Part shown: in pieces, positions 8,477 to 16,113 of the stretch
How the letters are laid out: the number at the start of each line of letters is the position of its first letter
How positions within the stretch are numbered: position 1 is the stretch's first letter
Source: Clostridia bacterium
GTDB taxonomy: Bacteria > Bacillota > Clostridia > Christensenellales > Borkfalkiaceae
NCBI GenBank assembly: GCA_017463145.1
Contig: JAFTPR010000008.1
Span: forward strand, 1 to 64,000
Direction: 5' to 3'
Length of the DNA: 64,000 nucleotides
Made by a program: the position numbers and the translations under genes
The notes under the pieces: generated by a model
Databases searched by the model: none
What the model was told of the DNA's origin: nothing
What the model saw: only the letters and a program-made list of their open reading frames with translations

Positions 8477-8834
8477 AAACGCAATTAAAAGAGTGGAAAA
8501 CAACGGTTATTCAAAGGTGAAAACGGCTGCGCCTGATATGGAGAACAGCCACGTGATTGCAAATATTTCCGAGGAGGTAATGGAAAAAATGGTGAAACCC
8601 GTAGAAGAAAAGACGGCTAAGAAAGTTGCGGCGAAGAAAACGACTGCGAAAAAAGCTGCGTCTAAAAAGGCGACGGAACAGAAAGCGGTTGCGCCCGTGA
8701 AAGAAGAAATTGCGGTGGCGGCGGTGAAAAAGCCCGTGGCAAAGAAAGCGCCCGTTAAAAAAGCGGTAAAAGAGAAAAAACCTGCTGTGGAAAAAGTGGA
8801 ATTGGGTAAAGATATGCCTTATTATCTGCTGTAA
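8463..8834 (+). CDS. Small lysine-rich ParA partner candidate (H1-like tail)
   Basis: I do not recognise a named family. The 123-residue protein has a compact N-terminal part (1-45: GKNAIKRVENNGYSKVK, then a segment ending ISEEVMEKMV) and a long low-complexity tail (46-115) of Lys, Ala and Pro with repeated KKAxxKK units like histone H1 tails. It ends in GKDMPYYLL. The basic N-terminus is what a ParA-activating partner needs, and the tail would bind DNA or an acidic surface. Its start overlaps the end of parA by 14 bases, so the two are translationally coupled. By position it corresponds to McdB or ParB, but it shares no ParB domain. Confidence 0.7.
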   Translation: MAIGKNAIKRVENNGYSKVKTAAPDMENSHVIANISEEVMEKMVKPVEEKTAKKVAAKKTTAKKAASKKATEQKAVAPVKEEIAVAAVKKPVAKKAPVKKAVKEKKPAVEKVELGKDMPYYLL

Positions 8835-8867
8835 TGCGCGGAAAAAGACGAAAAGGGAGCGTAATCA

Positions 8868-9035
8868 ATGGAAGAAAAAATCGTACTTGAAACGGAAAAT
8901 AAAGAATACGTCGTAAACTGTTTGAAATGTGGCGCGGCGTTAAAAGTGAAAAACGACGGTTGTATGTACGTATGCCCCGTCTGTCGCAGTATGTTCTTGG
9001 TAAAAGTAACCCAAGTACAGGTAAAGGACGAATAA
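8868..9035 (+). CDS. 55-residue zinc-ribbon protein
   Basis: A short gene with a good GGGAG ribosome site 9 bases before the ATG. The product has two knuckles, NCLKC (Cys18, Cys21) and VCPVC (Cys36, Cys39), as in a zinc ribbon, plus Cys32 between them, and ends with a basic/hydrophobic strand. Function is unknown. It is the last gene before a terminator and so belongs to the BMC operon transcript with the ParA module. It may be a protein- or RNA-binding adaptor; nothing in the sequence decides this. Confidence 0.7.
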   Translation: MEEKIVLETENKEYVVNCLKCGAALKVKNDGCMYVCPVCRSMFLVKVTQVQVKDE

Positions 9036-9052
9036 AATTGTAAAAAGCAGAA

Positions 9053-9082
9053 AGCCGAGCAAAGAAATTTTGCTCGGTTTTA
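9053..9082 (+). terminator. Terminator of the BMC operon
   Basis: A 9-bp perfect stem (9055-9063 with 9069-9077), 5-base loop, then TTTTACTAT. It closes the operon after the zinc-ribbon gene. Confidence 0.85.
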
Positions 9083-9086
9083 CTAT

Positions 9087-9117
9087 ACAAAAAAAGGCTG
9101 TGTAGAAAACACAGCCT
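9087..9117 (-). terminator. Terminator of nagB
   Basis: Stem 9095-9103 with 9109-9117 (AGGCTGTGT), 5-base loop; on the minus strand it is followed by a run of T (complement of 9087-9095). It lies 36 bases after the nagB stop and faces the BMC operon terminator. Confidence 0.85.
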
Positions 9118-9152
9118 CGCATTTTTTATGAAACAAATTATTTAAACGAATC

Positions 9153-9875
9153 TTATAACAAACTTGCAGCGTCTTTGTCGCAGATAACGGTTACGAACGG
9201 GTGAAGTTGCAAAACGGACGCGGGAAGTTCGGGGGTGATTTCGCCCTTTACCATACCTTTCACCGCTTGCGCTTTATTTTTGCCCGAAACGACCATCACG
9301 ATAGATTTCGCTTGCATAATGTTTTTAATACCCATAGAGAGCGCCTGACGAGGCACTTCGTCAATAGAGTTAAACAGACGGGAATTGTCTTTGATGGTGT
9401 TTTCCGTCAAATCTACAAGATGCGTTACGGAATCGAACGGCGTACCCGGTTCGTTAAACCCGATATGTCCGTTAGACCCAAGACCAAGCACCTGAACGTC
9501 TTGCTTTTTCGTTTCCAAAAGAGCGTTATAACGATCACATTCGGCTTGCGCATTCGGCGCGCTGCCGCAAGGCAGGTTGGTGTTGTTTTGGTCGATATCG
9601 ATATGATCGAACAAATTATCGCGCATAAAGTACGCATAGCTTTGGTCGTGGTCGGCGGTCAAACCTACGTATTCGTCCAAATTGACGGTGGACACGTTTT
9701 TATACGAAGTGCCGTTTTCTTTATGATCTTTAATCATATTTTTGTACGTACCGATAGGGGACGAACCCGTTGCCAAGCCCAAAATCGCATTGGGATTCTT
9801 TTTCACGATATCGATAAGAATCTCTGCCGCTTTTTGGCTCATTTCTTCATAGTTTTCCGTAATAATAACTTTCAT
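9153..9875 (-). CDS. nagB: Glucosamine-6-phosphate deaminase
   Basis: The enzyme converts glucosamine-6-phosphate to fructose-6-phosphate and ammonia, the entry of amino sugars into glycolysis. The 240-residue protein is of usual length for Bacillota NagB. It shows the phosphate-binding GLATGSSP loop, NLDEYVGL with the catalytic Asp, and GLGSNGHIGFNEPG with the Asp/His/Glu relay region. The start ATG 9875 is preceded by GCGAGGTAGC. It is monocistronic, with its own strong promoter upstream and a terminator after it; no nagA is adjacent. Confidence 0.96.
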   Translation of the reverse strand: MKVIITENYEEMSQKAAEILIDIVKKNPNAILGLATGSSPIGTYKNMIKDHKENGTSYKNVSTVNLDEYVGLTADHDQSYAYFMRDNLFDHIDIDQNNTNLPCGSAPNAQAECDRYNALLETKKQDVQVLGLGSNGHIGFNEPGTPFDSVTHLVDLTENTIKDNSRLFNSIDEVPRQALSMGIKNIMQAKSIVMVVSGKNKAQAVKGMVKGEITPELPASVLQLHPFVTVICDKDAASLL

Positions 9876-9918
9876 TGTTGCTACCTCGCTATAATATTTA
9901 ATATTTTTTTACAATTTA

Positions 9919-9947
9919 ATTATAAAACATAAAACAGGTAAGGTCAA
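9919..9947 (-). promoter_or_regulatory. SigA-type promoter of nagB
   Basis: On the minus strand TTGACC (9947-9942), 17-base spacer, TATAAT (9924-9919), about 43 bases before the nagB ATG. Confidence 0.8.
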
Positions 9948-10059
9948 GCGTTTTAGGAAAAAATTCTTGGCTTTTCTTTCGCGTTTTTATTGAATTTTTG
10001 CTCTTTCTTATACTATGCAAAGAAAAGAGAAAAAAATAATGTTTTTTTTCTCCAAAAAT

Positions 10060-10088
10060 TTGACAAATATAGACAAATATGATAGAAT
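10060..10088 (+). promoter_or_regulatory. SigA-type promoter of the purine permease gene
   Basis: TTGACA at 10060-10065, 17-base spacer, TAGAAT at 10083-10088. The leader to ATG 10134 is only about 40 bases and ends in AGGAGG, leaving no room for a purine riboswitch. Confidence 0.85.
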
Positions 10089-10133
10089 AATGATAATAAA
10101 GTGCAAAAGGCACGAAAATAGGAGGTTTCTATT

Positions 10134-11624
10134 ATGCAAAAGTTTGCTAAACTTATGGGGTTTGATCCCGAAGCAAAACAAACGAATGTCAAAACGGAAC
10201 TCATTGCCGGTATCGTTACGTTTCTTGCAATGTGCTACATTTTGACGGTAAATCCCAACCAGATTTTCTATGCAGGCACGGGGGATCCCAGATGGTCGTC
10301 GTTGTTCTTGGCGACGGCGTTCGGCGCGATTATCGGTACGCTCCTTATGGCGTTCTTGGCGAAAATGCCTTTGGCGCAGGCGTCAGGTATGGGCTTGAAC
10401 TCTTTGCTTGGTTCGATTATCGGCGGTGGCGTTGGCGCGTATGCGTACGGTTTCAAATTCACGATTGGTCAAGCGTTTATGATGGTTCTTATTTCCGGTA
10501 TCATCTTCTTGATCGTATCTTTGCTTAAAATCAAAGGTAAATCGTTGAGAGAATTGATTTTTGACGGTATGCCCGTTGCGGTAAGAGGCGCTATCTCCGT
10601 AGGTATCGGCTTGTTTATTGCATACATTGGTTTCCAAAACGCTGGTATTATCGTAGCAAACCAATATACGCAGGTTGCCCTCGTTGATTTCACCGTTTGG
10701 TCAGAAGGCGCGGCGGCAAGAACGGCGTCGGTTGCGTTGATTGGTTTGTTCATTATTGCTGTTTTGGATAAATTTAACGTAAAAGGCTCGGTTATTCTCG
10801 GTATTTTGGGCGCAACGATCGTTGGTATTCCTTTCGGCGTTACCAATCTTTCGACGTTGACGGGCGAAGTAAGTGGTATTTCTTGGAAATTCTGGGAAAA
10901 CTACGGCAACTTCTTTGGCGGTGAACATTCCGTATTCTTCTCGTTTACGGAAGTATTTTCTGAAGGATTCCCTGAAGGCTCGTTCTTTACGATTATAATG
11001 CTCGTAATTACAATGTGTATGATTGATATGTTCGACACGATGGGTACAATCGTAGGTTGCTGCGGCGGTAACAGAATCCTTTCCGACGAAAACGACAAAC
11101 CCCATAATTACGATAAAATTATGATGTCCGACTCGATTGCAACTTGCGCGGGCGCAATGCTCGGTACGTCCACGGTTACGACGTTCGTTGAATCGGGCGC
11201 AGGCGTAGCGGCTGGCGGTAGAACGGGTCTTACGGCGTTCACGACGGCTTGCTTGTTCTTCCTTGCAACGTTTATGCTTCCCGTATTTGCGACCATTCCC
11301 GGCGCGGCTACGGCATCCGCTCTTATCTACGTTGGCGTTTTGATGATGAAGAACAACGTAAAGAGCATTGATTTCAGCGACGCGATCAACGCGGTTTCCG
11401 CTTTCTTGACGATTGTTATTATGGTGCTTTCCTATTCGATTACGAAAGGTATCGGCGTTGGTTTGTTGAGCCATACGATTCTTTCCCTTATCGCGTACGT
11501 TGTAAACGTAATCGTTGCGGCGGTTAAGAAAGACGCTGAAAAACCCAAGTTTGAAGTTTCGATTGTTTCCCTCGTCGTATCGGCGTTGTTTATCGTATAC
11601 TTCTTCGTTCCTACCGTTTTGTAA
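10134..11624 (+). CDS. AzgA-type adenine/guanine/hypoxanthine permease (NCS2)
   Basis: A membrane purine-base/proton symporter of about 13 segments. The 496-residue product opens with FDPEAKQTNVKTELIAGIVTFLAMCYILTVNP, a hallmark of the AzgA branch. It has the substrate-site region MGLNSLLG, DMFDTMGTIVG and the TSTVTTFVESGAGVAAGGRTGLTA signature. It is somewhat longer than E. coli AdeP/GhxP because of loops around residues 250-275. It has its own promoter, a strong AGGAGG, and a terminator, so it is monocistronic. Confidence 0.93.
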   Translation: MQKFAKLMGFDPEAKQTNVKTELIAGIVTFLAMCYILTVNPNQIFYAGTGDPRWSSLFLATAFGAIIGTLLMAFLAKMPLAQASGMGLNSLLGSIIGGGVGAYAYGFKFTIGQAFMMVLISGIIFLIVSLLKIKGKSLRELIFDGMPVAVRGAISVGIGLFIAYIGFQNAGIIVANQYTQVALVDFTVWSEGAAARTASVALIGLFIIAVLDKFNVKGSVILGILGATIVGIPFGVTNLSTLTGEVSGISWKFWENYGNFFGGEHSVFFSFTEVFSEGFPEGSFFTIIMLVITMCMIDMFDTMGTIVGCCGGNRILSDENDKPHNYDKIMMSDSIATCAGAMLGTSTVTTFVESGAGVAAGGRTGLTAFTTACLFFLATFMLPVFATIPGAATASALIYVGVLMMKNNVKSIDFSDAINAVSAFLTIVIMVLSYSITKGIGVGLLSHTILSLIAYVVNVIVAAVKKDAEKPKFEVSIVSLVVSALFIVYFFVPTVL

Positions 11625-11664
11625 GGAAAGGGCTTTTCACAGCCTAAATAAAAGAAATTAGACG

Positions 11665-11713
11665 AGTTACGCTCTCGTGAAATTTTACGAAAGCGTAACT
11701 TGTTCTTTTTTTT
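11665..11713 (+). terminator. Terminator of the purine permease gene
   Basis: Outer stem 11665-11673 with 11692-11700 (AGTTACGCT/AGCGTAACT) extended by an imperfect inner stem, followed by a T tract at 11705-11713. Confidence 0.8.
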
Positions 11714-11743
11714 ATATTTTTCAATAATTCGAGCAAAAAAGAA

Positions 11744-11772
11744 TTGACAATGCCAGAAAAATGTGATATAGT
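11744..11772 (+). promoter_or_regulatory. Promoter of tRNA-Ser
   Basis: TTGACA at 11744-11749, 17-base spacer, TATAGT at 11767-11772, 35 bases before the mature tRNA 5' end. Confidence 0.8.
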
Positions 11773-11806
11773 AATATAGCTTTTGAATAAGAAAAGATTG
11801 AGCTGT

Positions 11807-11898
11807 GCAGAAGTACCCAAGTGGCTCAAGGGGCTCCCCTGCTAAGGGAGTAGTATGGGAAAACCGTAGCGAGGGTTCGAATCCCTCCTTCTGCGCCA
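11807..11898 (+). tRNA. tRNA-Ser (GCT anticodon)
   Basis: A class II tRNA of 92 bases with encoded CCA. The acceptor stem GCAGAAG pairs with CTTCTGC (11888-11894). The anticodon stem CTCCC/GGGAG encloses the loop CTGCTAA with anticodon GCT at 11841-11843. There is a long variable arm and a T arm (GAGGG TTCGAAT CCCTC). It reads AGC and AGT codons. A rho-independent terminator follows directly. Confidence 0.97.
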
Positions 11899-11900
11899 AG

Positions 11901-11941
11901 AAAAGAGCCGTGATTTTGTATCAAAATCACGGCTCTTTTCA
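11901..11941 (+). terminator. Terminator of tRNA-Ser
   Basis: An 18-bp perfect stem (11901-11918 with 11922-11939) and 3-base loop, with A and T tracts on both sides, 2 bases after the CCA end. It could act on either strand. Confidence 0.88.
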
Positions 11942-12100
11942 ATGAAATGTATGGCTGACGAAATCAATGAAATAATAGGATTATGAAATATCGTCAAAAC
12001 CTTGGTGTTTGTTTGCGCGTTTTTTTGGATTGCGAAGCGTATACGGACGTTTGGCGGGAATTGCATCTCACTTGGAATATGACCAATGAAAAATAAGAAA

Positions 12101-12136
12101 AAACCAGACAAATCTTTTGAATTTGTCTGGTTTTTT
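12101..12136 (-). terminator. Terminator of the AraC-type regulator gene
   Basis: Stem ACCAGACAAAT (12103-12113) with ATTTGTCTGGT (12121-12131), flanked by A and T tracts on both sides. It lies 12 bases after the regulator stop codon. The 160 bases between it and the tRNA terminator hold no gene I can support. Confidence 0.8.
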
Positions 12137-12147
12137 ACAGTCAATCG

Positions 12148-12942
12148 TTATTGTTTGGAACGTTGGATTTTTCGATAACCGATAGGGGAAAGCCCTTCTT
12201 TCTTTTTAAAAATCAGCCCGAAATAATTGGCGGAGGAAAATCCGCAACACTCTGCGATTTCGTTGACGCTTTTATTTGTGTCGGACAGCAATTCTTTGGC
12301 CTTTGTCAAGCGTACGTTTAACAAAAAATCGATAGGAGAACAGCCCGTGTATTTTTTGAAATTGTAAATCAAAGTAGGCTTGGCGACGAAAAAGAGCTTT
12401 GACAAATCGTCCAAGGTGATTTTCTCGCCGTAATGCGAGTGAAGATAATCAATCGCTTTTAATACCAACGGCGTTACGTTTTCCTTATCCAAAGTTGTGG
12501 TAGGCAAAGGCGTTTCTTCAAAATTGCTGATTAAAAACATAGCGTACGAAAACAAGGCTCGGCGTTGATATTCTCCAAATTTTTGTCTTTCGTCAACGGC
12601 GTACGCCGTTTCCAAGAGTTTTGTAAATTCTAACGCTTGTGAGGAGGATAATTTAACCGCGCGCAGAGCTTTTGATTGTAAAATATATTTTTGGAACGGG
12701 TCGAGGGATTCGGGGGAAACGTTGATGTTATAACGCTCAAACGCATTGCCCTCCGTCTTATGCAAGACGTGGGGCGGAATAATCAAAATCATGGGCGCGG
12801 ACATTTTATACAGCGCGTTTTCCAAAAATATCAAACGATTGCCTTTTAAAAGAAAATATAGCTCGTAATGCGTATGCGAATGTAAATCGGGCATAGACCA
12901 GTCTTTCTCTTTTACGTTCCTATCTATTTGAATAAATTTCAT
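12148..12942 (-). CDS. AraC-family transcriptional regulator with cupin domain
   Basis: The 264-residue protein has an N-terminal cupin sensor domain (HSHTHYELYFLLKGNRL, then ILIIPPHVLHKTEG) and two C-terminal helix-turn-helix motifs (ITLDDLSKLFFVAKPTLIYNFKK, and VNEIAECCGFSSANYFGLIFKKKEG). The start is ATG 12942, preceded by AAGGAGGG; an upstream in-frame start at 12978 has no ribosome site. It is divergent from uxaB-uxaA across about 195 bases of very AT-rich DNA, so it probably activates galacturonate or tagaturonate use in response to a sugar acid. The ligand is inferred. Confidence 0.9.
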   Translation of the reverse strand: MKFIQIDRNVKEKDWSMPDLHSHTHYELYFLLKGNRLIFLENALYKMSAPMILIIPPHVLHKTEGNAFERYNINVSPESLDPFQKYILQSKALRAVKLSSSQALEFTKLLETAYAVDERQKFGEYQRRALFSYAMFLISNFEETPLPTTTLDKENVTPLVLKAIDYLHSHYGEKITLDDLSKLFFVAKPTLIYNFKKYTGCSPIDFLLNVRLTKAKELLSDTNKSVNEIAECCGFSSANYFGLIFKKKEGLSPIGYRKIQRSKQ

Positions 12943-13065
12943 AAAACGCACCCTCCTAAGGTTGACAAATTTTTGCATTTGAGTATAATTATAAATGATA
13001 AAATGAAGAGTTTTTTAATTTTTATAATATATATTTAATTTTATAAAATATTAACATTTTTTGTA

Positions 13066-13094
13066 TTGAAAAGCAAGCGTTATTATGCTATAAT
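13066..13094 (+). promoter_or_regulatory. Promoter of uxaB-uxaA
   Basis: TTGAAA (13066-13071), 17-base spacer, TATAAT (13089-13094). The AT-rich DNA between it and the AraC-type gene is the likely operator region. Confidence 0.75.
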
Positions 13095-13137
13095 AGAGAA
13101 AAAATAAATAAAAATAATTTTTTTGGAGAAAAATAGC

Positions 13138-14511
13138 ATGACGAAAGTATTACAGTATGGTGAAGGCAACTTTTTGCGTACGTTTGTAGACGCGTATTTC
13201 GATACGCTCAACGAAGAAGGGGGAGATTACGAAGTAAATATCGTAAAACCCATTACGTTTGGAACGTTGGAACGGTTTGAAAAACAAAACAACCGTTATC
13301 ATATCGTGCTTCGTGGCGTAGAAGACGGCAACGCAGTGGAAAAAGTGCGCGAAATCAAAGTGTTAAAAAACGTAATCGACCCGTTTGCAAATCCGCAAAC
13401 GTATTATGCGTTGGCTAAGGATGCAGATTTGAAAATTATCGTTTCCAATACGACGGAGGCAGGCATTTGCTTTAACGGCGAAGATAAAATGGACGGGTTT
13501 GACGGCATCACCTATCCTGCAAAATTGACAAAATTTTTATACGAACGGTTTAACGCTGGGTTGGACGGCTTGTATTTGATGCCCGTGGAATTGATTGACA
13601 ACAACGCAGACGAATTAAAACGTTGCGTCGATAAATATATCGAACTGTGGAATTTGCCCGTATCGTTTAAAAAATGGAACGACGAAAACAACTACTATTG
13701 CAATACGCTGGTGGATCGTATCGTATCAGGGTATCCTCGCGACGAGAAAACCAAGGCGCATTTGGAAGAATTGATCGGTGAAAAAGACGAACTTGTTTCC
13801 ATCGGCGAACCGTTCGGGCTTTGGGCTGTGGAAAAGAAAGGGGATATTGCAAAGTATATCAAAGAGGGAATACACAATATCGAGGTCGTTTTGACCAACG
13901 ATATCGGGTATTATAAAAAACGCAAAGTACGCGTTTTGAACGGTAGCCATACTAACCTCGTGCCTGCAGGTTTGATTTTGGGCGCGGAAACGGTGTACGA
14001 TTGTATGAAGGATGAAAAATTGTCCGCATTCGTGGAAAACACGTTGAAAGAAGAAATTATTCCATTCGTATCTAACGATATCGCTGCAACGACGGCGTTT
14101 GCGGATAGCGTAAAGGAACGTTTCCTCAACCCATATTTGAATCATCAATTGGTTAGTATTTCCCTCAACAGCATTTCTAAATGGCGCGCGCGCGTATTGC
14201 CCAGCTTTAAAGATTACGTTGCAAAATACGGCAAGATTCCTACGTTTATGACGGTTGGTTTCTCCTATTTAATGGCGTTGTACGCACGTGTGGAAAAGGC
14301 AGGGGATAAATACGAAGTGAAACTTGCCAACAGAACCATTCAGTTGCAAGACGACGCGCCTTATCTTGAATATTTTGCGGCGAAAAAATCCATTGAAAGG
14401 TTTATGGCAGATGCGAATATCTGGGGCGAAGATTTGACGGCGTACGCAGGGTTTGCGGAACAAGTGAAAGCGAACGTTGAAAAAATTGAAAACGGCGTCG
14501 TGTTGCTGTAA
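13138..14511 (+). CDS. uxaB: Tagaturonate reductase (altronate oxidoreductase)
   Basis: UxaB reduces D-tagaturonate to D-altronate with NADH in the galacturonate branch of pectin breakdown. The 457-residue protein begins with LQYGEGNFLRTFVDAYFD, the nucleotide-binding start of the mannitol dehydrogenase/UxaB superfamily. It contains the RVLNGSHTNLVPAGLILG catalytic segment, whose first base is Lys in KRKVRVLNGSH, and a C-terminal all-helical domain. The ATG at 13138 has TTGGAGA 9 bases upstream; a TTG within that site at 13123 was rejected. It is 36 bases before uxaA in one operon. Confidence 0.95.
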   Translation: MTKVLQYGEGNFLRTFVDAYFDTLNEEGGDYEVNIVKPITFGTLERFEKQNNRYHIVLRGVEDGNAVEKVREIKVLKNVIDPFANPQTYYALAKDADLKIIVSNTTEAGICFNGEDKMDGFDGITYPAKLTKFLYERFNAGLDGLYLMPVELIDNNADELKRCVDKYIELWNLPVSFKKWNDENNYYCNTLVDRIVSGYPRDEKTKAHLEELIGEKDELVSIGEPFGLWAVEKKGDIAKYIKEGIHNIEVVLTNDIGYYKKRKVRVLNGSHTNLVPAGLILGAETVYDCMKDEKLSAFVENTLKEEIIPFVSNDIAATTAFADSVKERFLNPYLNHQLVSISLNSISKWRARVLPSFKDYVAKYGKIPTFMTVGFSYLMALYARVEKAGDKYEVKLANRTIQLQDDAPYLEYFAAKKSIERFMADANIWGEDLTAYAGFAEQVKANVEKIENGVVLL

Positions 14512-14547
14512 GATAAGAAAAATCGGAATCCATTGGAAGTTACCATT

Positions 14548-15951
14548 ATGAAAGATACGGTTATTATCAACGAGAAAGACAACGTAGGCATTTCCCTTAG
14601 CGGTACGGATACCATTCCCGCAGGACACAAGTTTGCGCTTAGGGATATTGCCTTGGGTGAATACGTAATAAAATACGGCGAAATTATCGGCAGAGCAACG
14701 GCGGATATCAAACAGGGCGAATGGGTGCATACGCACAACGTAAAATCGCATTTGGACGAAAACGTAGCGTACAGGTACGAGTTCAGCGCTGCAAAACCCG
14801 AAAAAACACGCAAGACGTTTATGGGCTTTAAGCGTACGCATGGCAGAGCGGGGATTCGCAACGAGATTTATATCATTCCCACGGTAGGCTGCGTCAACAA
14901 CGTATGTATGCGTTTGGCTAAGGCTGCGCAAGAATACGTAACGGGTACGATAGACGGGATTTTTGCCCTGCCTCATCAATTCGGTTGCAGTCAGTTGGGA
15001 CAAGACAACGACAATATTAAAAAGCTGTTGTGCGCAGTTGCGCTCAATCCCAACGCAAGTTTCGTTTTGTTTGTAGGGTTGGGTTGTGAAAACAACGGAA
15101 TGGACGGAATCAAAGAATATCTTGCGCCTTATCAAAGGGACAATATTGCCTATTTCAATACGCAGGACGTAGAGGATGAACACGCGTACGGATTGGAGAT
15201 TTTGAAAGGTTTTGCGGAAAAGGCAAAAAGTTTTCAGCGTGAAGAAGTGGATTTTTCCGAACTTTGTATCGGACTGAAATGCGGTGGAAGCGACGGGTAT
15301 TCGGGCTTGACGGCAAACCCGCTTGTTGGAAGAATTTCCGACAGAACGGTTGCGGCAGGCGGTAGCGCGATATTGACGGAAGTTCCTGAAATGTTCGGCG
15401 CGGAACAGTTGCTTATGAACAAATGCAAAACGAAGGAAATTTTCGAGAAATACAAAAAGATGATTGAAGATTTCAAGAAATATTATACCGACCAAGGTTT
15501 CCCCGTATACGAAAATCCCAGTCCCGGCAATAAAAAAGGCGGAATTACGACTTTGGAAGAAAAATCGTTGGGCTGTATTGAAAAGGCAGGTTCGACGGAA
15601 ATCGTGGACGTTTTGGGTTACGGCGAAATTGTAAAGGAAGTGGGCGTGTCTGCATTGAATGCGCCTGGAAACGATTTGATTGCGGCAACGGCGCTCGCTG
15701 CCAGCGGTTGTCAAATCGTACTGTTTACGACGGGCAGAGGTACTCCATTTTCGACCTTTGTACCGACAATGAAAATATCGACCAATCCTCGTTTGGCGGC
15801 GTATAAAAATAATTGGATTGATTTCAACGCCTACGATATGGACGAGGACGGATTGTTCGATTTGCTCGTGAAAACCGTCAGCGGCGAATACGTTTGTAAG
15901 AGCGAGGACGTCCGCGAAATTGCCTTTTATAAAACGGGCGTAACGTTATAA
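14548..15951 (+). CDS. uxaA: Altronate dehydratase
   Basis: UxaA dehydrates D-altronate to 2-keto-3-deoxygluconate, the step after UxaB. The 467-residue protein has the N-terminal SAF-like domain (1-95) and the large UxaA domain. Signatures are GFKRTHGRAGIRNEIYIIPTVGCVN, PHQFGCSQLGQDN, GLKCGGSDGYSGLTANP and TGRGTPFSTFVPTMKISTN. ATG 14548 follows GGAAG; a TTG at 14533 is too close to that site. uxaC, kdgK and kdgA are not in the window. No clear terminator separates it from the insertion element downstream. Confidence 0.96.
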   Translation: MKDTVIINEKDNVGISLSGTDTIPAGHKFALRDIALGEYVIKYGEIIGRATADIKQGEWVHTHNVKSHLDENVAYRYEFSAAKPEKTRKTFMGFKRTHGRAGIRNEIYIIPTVGCVNNVCMRLAKAAQEYVTGTIDGIFALPHQFGCSQLGQDNDNIKKLLCAVALNPNASFVLFVGLGCENNGMDGIKEYLAPYQRDNIAYFNTQDVEDEHAYGLEILKGFAEKAKSFQREEVDFSELCIGLKCGGSDGYSGLTANPLVGRISDRTVAAGGSAILTEVPEMFGAEQLLMNKCKTKEIFEKYKKMIEDFKKYYTDQGFPVYENPSPGNKKGGITTLEEKSLGCIEKAGSTEIVDVLGYGEIVKEVGVSALNAPGNDLIAATALAASGCQIVLFTTGRGTPFSTFVPTMKISTNPRLAAYKNNWIDFNAYDMDEDGLFDLLVKTVSGEYVCKSEDVREIAFYKTGVTL

Positions 15952-16068
15952 GAAAATTTTGAGGAAACAGTACAAATAAGGAGCTAACTATTAAATAGTC
16001 AAGCGAAAATAGGCACTGTTTCAAAAATTTTTCAAAAAAAAAGAAACTAAAAATTGGCGAAGCAAAAT

Positions 16069-16087
16069 AGACAATCTGAGATTGTCT
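16069..16087. repeat. Perfect 9-bp palindrome in the element's right end
   Basis: AGACAATCT at 16069-16077 and AGATTGTCT at 16079-16087 are separated by one base. It lies 26 bases beyond the recombinase stop codon. It may be a short hairpin in the mRNA 3' end or a protein site. Confidence 0.5.
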
Positions 16088-16113
16088 GAGTAGAAGATTA
16101 ACAGTTGAATAAG

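Noticed and set aside
11432..11899. Minus-strand frames across tRNA-Ser beginning MAQKEGFEPS or containing RRRDSNPR
   Set aside because: These are the well-known spurious translations of the antisense of tRNA genes.
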